Assembly: GCA_036733985.1 (NCBI GenBank) | Contig: DAIMZM010000073.1 | Location: forward strand, 1-12,714 | DNA length: 12,714 nt | Direction of reading: 5' to 3' | From: DAIMZM01 sp036733985 | GTDB taxonomy: Bacteria > Bacillota > Dehalobacteriia > UBA4068 | In this document: one piece after another, positions 1 through 7,700 of the stretch | Layout: each line of letters begins with the position of its first letter | Numbering within the stretch: position 1 is the stretch's first letter | Program-made: the position numbers and the translations under genes | The notes under the pieces: generated by a model | What the model was told of the DNA's origin: nothing | Databases searched by the model: none | Seen by the model: only the letters and a program-made list of their open reading frames with translations

Positions 1-1718
1 TCCGCCAGGGCGGAAGCGGATATGGCCGCCTTAGCTGGGTCCGCCCCGCCGCTAACCGTGAAATCACGGCTCAGATAGCAGACCCCGCTCTGCCAGACCT
101 GCAGCCGATAAGCGCCGGGCCGAAGCTTGGGCAGGCTGACGCTGCCGTTGAACAAACCGTTGTTCAGGGGCGCCAGATCCCGGTAAATATAATCATCCTG
201 ATCCTGGCCTTCCGCCAGCAGATAGACGGAAACATGCTCATACTCCAGCTGCCAGTCCCCCCGGGGCTGCAGCAGGCCCCAGAAATACAGGGTATCCCCA
301 TTGTCGTACAGGGTCTTATCCGTGTAGAGGTAACGCCAGGCGTATTGATCATTGGCCGGGACGGTTTGCTCCGCCCATAAAGGCAGCACCAGCCCGGTGT
401 TTTCGCCAATGATCTGATAGATGGCCGGGCCCCCGTCATAGCTGACAGTAGCCAGCCCCTGGGAGCTGGTTTCCGCCCGCAGGCCCCGGAGGACGTCCGT
501 TACCGTGGCTAAGGCCGGGTTGCCGTCAACCGCGTCATGCAGCCAAAGCAGGGTCTGGCTGCTGTCGTTTACCATAAAGGCGCTCAGGCTGCTGACGGCG
601 AACAGCAGATCCCGGCTATCCCCCTGGCTATAAAGGCGCAGCAAATAATAGCCGGGGGCCAGGGGGGTTGCCCAGCGCAGGCTATAATCAGGCCCGCTTT
701 TCACCGGGGTCAGGGCTTCCACATGGCCGGAAAGAGCGGCCCCGGCCAAAGCGCAATTTTTCAGCTCCTGAAAGCCGCGGCTCCAAATCGGCTTCGCCAC
801 GGCGATTTCCAACAGGGCCTGGACATAGCTGTCCGCGTCCTGATACTGATAAAGCTGGCCGGCCAAAACAGGCGGGGCAGCGGTTTCCCCCGGCGTTTCA
901 GCCAGAGATAAGCTGAAAGTAGGGGTTTCGCCGCTCTGGAAGGAAGCCGGGCCGCTGACCTGCCAGCCAACGTCCTGCTGGGCCGGGGCAGTCTCAAAGC
1001 TGAAACGCAAGCCCTCGGTCAGGGTCACGGAGCTTTGGGCAGCGGGCAAACCGGCGGCAATTTCCACCTGGTAGACGGTGGCGGGCAGCAAAGGCTGCTC
1101 CGGGTTGAAGCAAAGCACGCGCCCCCGCTGGGTCCAGCTGCCCGGCGTCTCCGGGGTCAGGGTAACATAGTCCCCCACCTTGGCCAGATCCAGCTCCAGC
1201 ATCTGGTTGAGAACAATGGTCAAATCCCCGCTGACCGGTACGTCAATACCCTGATCCCCTGGGCTGTAATCCATGATCCGCAAATCGGCTTTGGTCTGTA
1301 CAGCCCAGGTATAGCTCTGGCCCCCGGCTTTCAGGGTAAACTTATACAAAGCGCCGGGCGTCAGGGGCTCCGCCGGCGCCACCAGCACCTCCCGGCGGCT
1401 GGCGCCCTGATGGATGCCCAGCTCAATAGCCGGCTCCACCGTCAGGCTCTTATTCACCGAGGCGGAGCTGACATTATCCGCGAAGGTAAAGATGAAGGCT
1501 GAATTGATATCCACCCCGCCCTGGTCGCTTTGGGCAGCCTGAAAAAGGGCGGCCTCCGCCTGTCCGGCGCTGATTTCCCGGTTCCAGCGCCAAATCAGCA
1601 GCGCGCCCAGGAGCAAGACCAGGCTGATCACGATCAACAGGATTAAGGTCAGTTTTTTTCCCATGTTTGTGGAAGCCCGGCGCGGTAGCTTCCGCGCCGG
1701 ACCGTCAGTCTCCTTCAT
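1..1718 (-). CDS. Membrane-anchored Ig-like/alpha-2-macroglobulin family protein (partial, C-terminus beyond left edge)
   Basis: The frame is open from a start near 1718 or 1664 to base 1, giving at least 554 residues counted from the 1664 ATG. From that ATG, residues 1-28 are Lys-Lys followed by a long Leu/Ile/Val stretch ending in Trp-Arg-Trp, a signal anchor. Residues about 50-124 and 128-227 look like two Big_5 (SbsA Ig-like) domains, the second opening with SPGDQGIDVPVSGDLTI. Around residue 447, YTDKTLYDNGDTLYFWG matches the start of an MG2 domain of alpha-2-macroglobulins. Family members are large surface proteins, some with a thioester that traps proteases; that part lies outside the window, so trapping cannot be judged. 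The gene follows guaA by 22 bases and may be co-transcribed with it. Start choice is uncertain: ATG 1718 (in frame, preceded by TAG) adds MKETDGPARKLPRRASTN, and neither ATG has a good ribosome binding site. The macroglobulin assignment is fairly sure; the function is inferred. Confidence 0.8.
   Translation of the reverse strand, partial: MKETDGPARKLPRRASTNMGKKLTLILLIVISLVLLLGALLIWRWNREISAGQAEAALFQAAQSDQGGVDINSAFIFTFADNVSSASVNKSLTVEPAIELGIHQGASRREVLVAPAEPLTPGALYKFTLKAGGQSYTWAVQTKADLRIMDYSPGDQGIDVPVSGDLTIVLNQMLELDLAKVGDYVTLTPETPGSWTQRGRVLCFNPEQPLLPATVYQVEIAAGLPAAQSSVTLTEGLRFSFETAPAQQDVGWQVSGPASFQSGETPTFSLSLAETPGETAAPPVLAGQLYQYQDADSYVQALLEIAVAKPIWSRGFQELKNCALAGAALSGHVEALTPVKSGPDYSLRWATPLAPGYYLLRLYSQGDSRDLLFAVSSLSAFMVNDSSQTLLWLHDAVDGNPALATVTDVLRGLRAETSSQGLATVSYDGGPAIYQIIGENTGLVLPLWAEQTVPANDQYAWRYLYTDKTLYDNGDTLYFWGLLQPRGDWQLEYEHVSVYLLAEGQDQDDYIYRDLAPLNNGLFNGSVSLPKLRPGAYRLQVWQSGVCYLSRDFTVSGGADPAKAAISASALA
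1675..1702 (-). promoter_or_regulatory. GC-rich hairpin at the guaA / macroglobulin-like gene junction
   Basis: On the minus strand CCGGCGCGG, loop AAGCTA, CCGCGCCGG form a perfect 9-bp stem, extendable to 11 with a G-U pair. It lies 38 bases past the guaA stop and 10 bases before ATG 1664. No T-run follows, so it is not a standard intrinsic terminator in either direction. It may affect translation start, transcript stability or polarity. Confidence 0.6.
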
Positions 1719-1740
1719 GATCTACAGGCAGACGCCCGCT

Positions 1741-3282
1741 CTATTCCCACTCCACCGAGGCCGGGGGTTTGGAGGTGATGTCATACACCACCCGGTTCAC
1801 ATGGCGCACCTCGTTGACGATGCGCCGGGACACCTTGTCCAGCAGGTCGTAAGGCAGATGCACCCAATCCGCGGTCATGAAATCCTCAGTATTGATGGCC
1901 CTTAAGGCAATGGTGTAGTCATAGCTGCGCTCATCCCCCATGACGCCTACGCTCTTCACGCCGGTAAGCACGGTGAAGTATTGGCTGGCTTCCTGCTCTA
2001 AGGTGGCGGCTTCCAGCTCCTGCCGGAAGATGGCGTCGCTTTCCCTGACGATCTGCAGCTTTTCCGGGGTGATGTCGCCGATGACCCGGATGCCCAGGCC
2101 CGGGCCGGAGAAAGGCGGCCGCCAGACCATGCTGTCCGGCAGGCCCAGCTCTTTGCCTAAGGCCCGCACCTCGTCCTTGAACAGCAGGCGCAGCGGTTCC
2201 ACAATGCCGCAGAAGGGCAGATCCGCCGGGAGGCCGCCCACATTATGATGGCTTTTGATCACCGCGCCGGTGGCGGAACCGCTTTCCACAATATCCGGAT
2301 AAATGGTACCCTGGGCCAGGAAATCCAGCTTGCCCAGTTTCCGGGCTTCCTCGGCGAAAACGTCGATGAATTCCCCGCCGATAATCTTGCGCTTAGTTTC
2401 CGGATCAGTGACCCCGGCCAGCTTGTTGATAAAGCGCTGGGAAGCGTCCACAGCGATCAGTTTATCCCCCAGGATGGGCCGGAAAACGCTGATCACCTGT
2501 TCCGGCTCGTTTTTCCGCATCAGGCCATGGTTGACGAAAACCGCCGTCAGCTGGTCGCCGATGGCCCGGTGCAGCAGAGTGGCCACCACGGAGCTGTCCA
2601 CGCCGCCGGAAAGGCCCAGCAGCACCTGCTTGTCCCCCACCTGCTCGCGGATCTCCCGGAGAGCCTGCTCCACAAAGGAAGAGATCAGCCAATCCCCTTG
2701 GCAGCCGCAGATCCGGAAGAGGAAGTTATGGAAAATAGCCCGTCCCCCAGGGGTATGGGTCACTTCCGGGTGGAATTGCAGGCCATAGAAACGGCGCTGC
2801 CGGTCTTCAAAAGCCGCGTAGGAACAATGGCCGGTATGGGCGGTGGGGATAAAGCCTGGCGGCGCTGCCACAACCTGCAGCGTATGGCTCATCCAGGTCT
2901 GAATGGCGCTGTCCAGGCCGGCAAGGAGCCCGTCTTGGTCATCCACTTCCACCATGACTTTGCCGTACTCCCGTTCTTCCGGCTGGGCTGCCTGACCGCC
3001 CAGCATCACCGACATCAGCTGCATGCCGTAGCAAATGCCCAGCACCGGCACGCCCAGCTCAAAAATGCCCGGGTCGCAGCGGGGGGAGCCCGGCGTCAGC
3101 ACCGAAGCGGGGCCGCCGGAAAGGACAATGCCTTTGGGCTGTTTGGCCGCAATCGCCTCTGCCGAGGCATGATAGGGCATGATTTCGCAATAAACATGGG
3201 CGGAGCGGATGCGGCGGGCGATCAGTTGAGCGTATTGCGCGCCAAAATCCAATAAAACGATCATTTCTCTGTTTTCGTTCAC
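1741..3282 (-). CDS. guaA: GMP synthase (glutamine-hydrolysing)
   Basis: GuaA makes GMP from XMP, ATP and glutamine, the last step of de novo guanine nucleotide synthesis, in the cytoplasm. At 513 residues it has the normal family length. The N-terminal class I glutamine amidotransferase shows the nucleophile Cys84 in LGICYGMQ and the His171/Glu173 pair in LQFHPEV. The ATP pyrophosphatase domain carries the P-loop SGGVDS at 225-230. The C-terminal dimerisation domain has RPPFSGPGLGIRVIG at 388-402 and ends in DITSKPPASVEWE, as family members do. The start is GTG 3282, with GGAGG six bases upstream. The frame remains open to 3360, but that longer start would overlap the promoter and add a non-conserved leader. 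A good promoter lies just upstream and the preceding gene has its own terminator, so guaA begins a transcription unit. No purine riboswitch is visible in the roughly 55-base leader. Confidence 0.98.
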   Translation of the reverse strand: MNENREMIVLLDFGAQYAQLIARRIRSAHVYCEIMPYHASAEAIAAKQPKGIVLSGGPASVLTPGSPRCDPGIFELGVPVLGICYGMQLMSVMLGGQAAQPEEREYGKVMVEVDDQDGLLAGLDSAIQTWMSHTLQVVAAPPGFIPTAHTGHCSYAAFEDRQRRFYGLQFHPEVTHTPGGRAIFHNFLFRICGCQGDWLISSFVEQALREIREQVGDKQVLLGLSGGVDSSVVATLLHRAIGDQLTAVFVNHGLMRKNEPEQVISVFRPILGDKLIAVDASQRFINKLAGVTDPETKRKIIGGEFIDVFAEEARKLGKLDFLAQGTIYPDIVESGSATGAVIKSHHNVGGLPADLPFCGIVEPLRLLFKDEVRALGKELGLPDSMVWRPPFSGPGLGIRVIGDITPEKLQIVRESDAIFRQELEAATLEQEASQYFTVLTGVKSVGVMGDERSYDYTIALRAINTEDFMTADWVHLPYDLLDKVSRRIVNEVRHVNRVVYDITSKPPASVEWE

Positions 3283-3288
3283 GGCAAA

Positions 3289-3293
3289 CCTCC
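3289..3293 (-). promoter_or_regulatory. guaA ribosome binding site (decides the GTG start)
   Basis: GGAGG on the minus strand with a six-base spacer to GTG 3282. This supports the 513-residue protein over longer ATG-initiated alternatives. Confidence 0.85.
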
Positions 3294-3345
3294 ATTGATC
3301 CGGCCTGAAGCCGGGATTAAAACCGCTGTCTAAACTATGGCCTTT

Positions 3346-3374
3346 ATTATACCGAATCACCGGCTATTTTTCAA
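3346..3374 (-). promoter_or_regulatory. sigmaA-type promoter of guaA
   Basis: The minus strand has TTGAAA (3369-3374), a 17-base spacer and a perfect TATAAT (3346-3351). Transcription should start near 3339, giving a short leader that contains a small CCGGC/GCCGG hairpin. Confidence 0.85.
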
Positions 3375-3390
3375 CAAAAAAGCTGGAATG

Positions 3391-3419
3391 AAAAAGGGAA
3401 GCTGGCCTCAGCTTCCCTT
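3391..3419 (-). terminator. Intrinsic terminator of the foldase gene
   Basis: A perfect 11-bp stem, AAGGGAAGCTG and CAGCTTCCCTT with a four-base loop, runs into TTTTT on the minus strand. It lies 19 bases past the foldase stop codon and separates that gene from guaA. Confidence 0.9.
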
Positions 3420-3437
3420 GCTTTTCACTTGGCAGCG

Positions 3438-4610
3438 CTATTCCCCTTGGGCTTCATCCGCCCCGTCAGCGCCGGTTCCGCTGTCCGCGCCGCCTTCGGC
3501 ATTATCGCCGGCAGCGTTATCATCTGTCGCCTGCCCGCCTTCGGCGTTATCATCTGTAACGTTGCCGTCGGTAGCCTGCTCGCCTTCTTCGCCGGTTTCA
3601 GCGGCGTTGGGATCATAGTATTTGAAAGTGATCTGCTGCTTGATCTCGGCCTCAGCCTTGGCAGCCTCGATGATCTCGTTCAGCTTGGCGCTGACGTCTT
3701 CGTCGCTGACGCTCTTCATGGTTTCGGCAATGACCGCTTTGGAAGCCTCGAAGCCTTCCCGCTTTTCGTCCAGCTGGATGATATGGTAACCGGCGGAAGA
3801 CTGCACCGGCTCCAGGCTGTAATCACCCACATTGGCCAGGGTAAAAGCCGCGGCCACATATTCGGGATACAGGGAGGTGTCGCCGGCCACATCCTTGCCG
3901 CTCACATTAAAGAAGGTGTCGATGACGCCGCCGTTTTCAGCGCTGCCGTCGTCGGAATATTCCTTGGCCAGCTCGGCAAAGTCAGCGCCGCCGTTTAGCT
4001 GATTGATGATATCCACGGCTTTGGCATAAGCCTCGGTCCTGGCGGCTTCATCCTCCACATCACATTTGATCAGGATATGGGAGGTTTTCCGGGCATCCCA
4101 GGCGCTGGGGTCCTCATCGTATTTGGCCTGCACGTCTTCATCGGAGACCGAGATCTCCGCCAGCATTTGCTCCTGCACCTTGCCATAGAGCTGGGAATAA
4201 ATATCATTGACGATGATGCTGTCATAAGCGCCCCAGGTCAGCACATCCTTCAGGTACTTGTCCTCATAGGTGATCTGGTAATCATTGGCGGCGGTCTGCT
4301 TGATCAGCTCGCTTTTCACCACCATATCCCAGGCGTATTGTTCCAGGGAGGCCAGGGTGTCCTTGGCGCTTTCCTCATCCATCAGGTCAATGTTCATATA
4401 GTAGAGGAAATAGGTGTAGTAGTTGGAGTAGTAGCTCTGGAAATAATTATCGAAATAATAGTCGTATTCATCCCGGTATATTTCCGCGCCGTTGACGGTA
4501 CCGATCACTTCGCCTTTGCCGTTTCCGGCGTCCGGGCCGGCACAGGCGGCAAAAGCCAGCAGCAGGGTAACCAACAGCGTGATAACAAGAATCTTCTTCA
4601 AAACAATCAT
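3438..4610 (-). CDS. PrsA-like lipoprotein peptidyl-prolyl isomerase (parvulin type)
   Basis: Probable extracytoplasmic foldase that helps exported proteins fold at the outer membrane face. The 390-residue product begins with Lys-Lys and a hydrophobic stretch ending in LLLAFAAC; Cys23 is the likely lipidated residue, although Phe at -3 is not the classic lipobox. Residues about 34-150 resemble a SurA/PrsA N-terminal chaperone domain. Residues 174-283 form a rotamase domain, with SHILIK, GADFAELAKEYSDD, NGG and GYHIIQL. Odd features are a Tyr-rich stretch at 45-71 and an acidic repetitive tail from about 337 (Gly, Ala, Asp, Glu, Asn). The start is ATG 4610; TTG 4601, with AAAGGA eight bases upstream, is an equally reasonable alternative that removes three residues. 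The gene has its own promoter and terminator, so it is probably monocistronic. Fold is confident; client proteins are unknown. Confidence 0.9.
   Translation of the reverse strand: MIVLKKILVITLLVTLLLAFAACAGPDAGNGKGEVIGTVNGAEIYRDEYDYYFDNYFQSYYSNYYTYFLYYMNIDLMDEESAKDTLASLEQYAWDMVVKSELIKQTAANDYQITYEDKYLKDVLTWGAYDSIIVNDIYSQLYGKVQEQMLAEISVSDEDVQAKYDEDPSAWDARKTSHILIKCDVEDEAARTEAYAKAVDIINQLNGGADFAELAKEYSDDGSAENGGVIDTFFNVSGKDVAGDTSLYPEYVAAAFTLANVGDYSLEPVQSSAGYHIIQLDEKREGFEASKAVIAETMKSVSDEDVSAKLNEIIEAAKAEAEIKQQITFKYYDPNAAETGEEGEQATDGNVTDDNAEGGQATDDNAAGDNAEGGADSGTGADGADEAQGE
3491..3557 (-). repeat. Short direct repeats inside the foldase tail
   Basis: In plus-strand reading GCGTTATCATCTGT occurs at 3514-3527 and again at 3544-3557, a 30-base step. 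CGCCTTCGGC occurs at 3491-3500 and 3536-3545, a 45-base step. All steps are multiples of 15, so they repeat five-codon blocks around Asp-Asn-Ala-Glu-Gly-Gly and Thr-Asp-Asp-Asn-Ala and keep the frame. Confidence 0.75.
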
Positions 4611-4668
4611 CCTTTCCCTATGAACAGCCAAATTATATTCTTAATCTTAGGTCCGAACATACCCGTAC

Positions 4669-4677
4669 ATTATAGCA
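4669..4677 (-). promoter_or_regulatory. Extended -10 promoter of the foldase gene
   Basis: The minus strand reads TGCTATAAT, a perfect -10 (4669-4674) with the TG of an extended -10 element. The -35 position at the usual spacing, TTTCTT, is weak. It lies about 60 bases upstream of the foldase start, downstream of mfd. Confidence 0.7.
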
Positions 4678-4705
4678 CAAGGAAATACGGAAAGAAAGCG
4701 GTTTT

Positions 4706-4724
4706 CTGCTGAATTTTTCAGCAG
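4706..4724. other. Hairpin downstream of mfd
   Basis: CTGCTGAA and TTCAGCAG form a perfect 8-bp stem around a three-base loop, 20-40 bases past the mfd stop. On the minus strand AAAACC follows instead of a T-run, so it is at best an inefficient terminator or an mRNA 3' end structure. Confidence 0.45.
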
Positions 4725-4744
4725 GGATCCTGCCCCCTTTATCT

Positions 4745-7700
4745 TCAAACAGCCGGGGCAGCCTGCTGCTCCCGGCAGAGGTTATCCAGCCGGGCCAATA
4801 AATGCAGCAGCTGGTCCACCACCGCTTTGCCCTCCTGCTCCCCAGGGGTTTTGACCTTCATGAAGAAGGCTTTGGCCTGGCCGCCGTCCTCCTGATTGAT
4901 CTTCTTCTCGCTAAAGGAGATGGCGGGCCATTCCTGGCAAAGCCTGATCAGGGCTTCGCCGCTTAAAGGCGGCTGCTCGCCAAAGCGCAGTTCTACGAAA
5001 CCCTGCTTCTGGCTGATGGCGGCAATGCGCAGCCTTTTGGCCAGCAGCTTCAGCTTGCCCAGGAGCAGCAGGTTTTCCACGGTTTCCGGCAGGGGGCCGT
5101 AACGGTCCCGCAGTTCCTCCGCCAGCTCGTCCAGCTCTTCGCCCTCGTTCACAGCGGCGATGCGCTTATAGATCTCTACTTTGAGCATGGAGGTATCAAT
5201 GAAGGTATCCGGGATGAAGGCGTTGACCGCCAGCTCCATCTGGGTGGAAATATCCGGCAGGCGCTCCGCCTCGCCCTTGGCTTTGGCCATTTCCTCCTCC
5301 AGCAGCTTGCAGTAGAGGTCGAAGCCCACCGCCACAATATGGCCATGCTGTTCCGGCCCCAGGATATTGCCGGCGCCCCTGAGCTCCAGATCCCGCATGG
5401 CGATTTTGAAGCCCGCGCCCAGCTCGGTAAAATCCCTGATGGCGATCAGCCGCTTTTTGGCGATATCGCTCATGGCCCGCTCCCGGCGGTAAGTGAAATA
5501 GGCGAAGGCCTGGCGTTCCGTGCGGCCTACCCGGCCCCGGAGCTGATAGAGCTGGGCCAGGCCGAACATATCCGCGTCGTCCACGATCAGGGTATTCACA
5601 TTGCCGATATCCAGGCCGCTTTCAATGATGGTGGTACAGACCAGCACATCGGCCTGGCCCGCCACAAAGTCCATCATCACCTGTTCCAGCTCTTTTTCCT
5701 TCATCTGGCCATGGGCCACGAAAATGCGGCAATTGGGCAGCAACTGCTGGATATCCGCGGCGGTTTCATAGATATTATGAACCCGGTTATGCACGAAATA
5801 TACCTGGCCGCCCCGGCTGACCTCCCGGGCAATGGCATCCCTGAGCAGGCGCTTATTATACTCTACCACATAAGTCTGCACCGGGTGCCGGTCTTCCGGC
5901 GGCGTATTGATGATGCTCATTTCCCGCATGCCCACCAGGGCCATATGCAGGGTGCGGGGAATGGGGGTGGCGGAGAGGGTCAGCACGTCCACCTGCTTTT
6001 TCAGCTGCTTGATCTTTTCTTTATGGCTGACGCCGAAGCGCTGCTCCTCATCAATGATCAAGAGGCCCAGATCCTTGAAACGCACATCCTTGGAGAGCAG
6101 CCGGTGGGTGCCCACCACGATATCCACCTGGCCGGCGGCCAGCTTTTTCAGGGTATCCTTTTGCTGGGCCGCGGTGGAAAAACGGGAGAGGAAGCCGGCC
6201 TTGATGGGATAACCGGCAAAGCGCTGCAGGATGGTATGGTAATGCTGCTGGGTCAGCACGGTGGTGGGGGCCAGGATGGCCGCTTGCTTGCCGTCCATCA
6301 CCGCCTTGAAAGCAGCCCTGAGGGCGATCTCGGTTTTGCCATAGCCCACATCGCCGCAAAGCAGCCGGTCCATGATCCTGGGCTGCTCCATATCCTGCTT
6401 GATCTCGGCTTCGGATTGGAGCTGGTCCGGGGTCTCCGCATAGGGGAAGGCGTCCTCAAACTCCTGCTGCCAGGCGCTGTCCGGGGAAAAAGCATAGCCC
6501 GGGGTCTGCTCCCGTTCCGCGTAGAGCTTCAGCAATTCCTCCGCCATCTCCTGCACAGCGCCCCGGGCCTTGGCCTTGACCCTGGCCCATTCTCCGCCGC
6601 CCAGCTTATACAGCTTGGGCGCGGCGCCGTCGCCGCCGATATACTTCTGGATCAGATCCAGCTGATCCACCGGTACATAGAGCTTATCCTCGCCGGCGTA
6701 GCGGATCAGCAGGTAATCCCGCTGGATCTCCCCCAGGGTCAGGCGCTCTACCCCCAGGTACTGGCCGATGCCCTGATAAATATGCACCACATAATCCCCG
6801 GTCTTCAGATCCAGGAAGTTGGCGATCTTCTCCCCGCCCTTATAGACGCGGCGGTGGCGTTTTTTGTTCTGGCGGGCAAATAATTCTTTTTCCGTGACCA
6901 GGGCCAGCTTCAGGCTGGGGCTTTCAAAACCCAGGGTAAAACCGGCCCGGAGCAGCCGGGCCTGGGGCAGCCCGTTTTCCACCAGGATCTCCCCCATCCG
7001 CTGCAAGCGCAGCTCAGAGCTGGCGGCCAGCGCCACCTGATAGCCCTTGCGGTTGAATTCCAGCATATCGTCCTGGAAAAGCTGGGGGTTCTGGGCATAA
7101 GCCGGCAGCTCCCGGGCCAGGATCTGCCGGTCCACCGCCACCTTCACCCCGCCGGTATTCAGGCTCAGCTGGCATAAAAGCAGCAGCGGATAGGCGCTGA
7201 AACCCTGGAACAGCTGCTGATAATCCAGGAAATTATAATAGAAGGAAGGCAGCAGGCGGCCATTGTTCAACAAATCATAATAGCGGTTGTCCCGCTCCGT
7301 TTTCAACTCCAAAGCGACCTGCTTCACCGCCTGGGGCTCGGAGATCACCACCAGGCCGTTGCTGAGATAATCAAAGATGCTGCCCGCCTCGGGATAAAAC
7401 AGGCCCAGCAGGGTTTCCATGCCATTATCCCAGACCCGCTGCTCCAGGAATTCCCGCAAGGGGCCGAAGGTTTTGTCCAGCTCTCTTTTAGCCTGGCCGT
7501 GGAGGCCCTCCCGGACTTTGGCCATTTCCTCAGCCAGGGCCGCCCGGGCCCGCCGCCGGGCCGGATCGCTCAGGGGCATTTCCCGGGCCGGGCTGATGAT
7601 CAGTTCCGAGGCGGCGGCGCCGGATAATTGCTCCGCCGGGTCAAAAAAGCGGATGCCGTCGATTTCATCATCAAAAAATTCCAAACGGCTGGGCTGCCGG

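Noticed and set aside
2245..3255. 336-codon plus-strand frame antisense to guaA
   Set aside because: It is complementary to conserved GuaA motifs, with no domain and no convincing ribosome binding site; explained by guaA codon bias.
3283..3345. Riboswitch in the guaA leader
   Set aside because: The leader is only about 55 bases with one 5-bp stem, too short for the known three-way purine aptamer plus expression platform.
3283..3360. Longer guaA start at 3360
   Set aside because: It would cover the TATAAT-containing promoter and add a leader absent from the family; GTG 3282 has a good GGAGG.
4077..4712. Plus-strand frame antisense to the foldase
   Set aside because: Its Ile/Val/Gly-rich, membrane-like look comes from the complement of Asp/Tyr/Asn-rich codons; it also runs through the foldase promoter.
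5339..6883. 514-codon open frame on the plus strand, antisense to mfd
   Set aside because: It lies wholly inside the intact mfd frame, lacks any known domain and is rich in His, Gln, Gly and Leu, as expected from the complement of GC-rich codons. It is a shadow frame.
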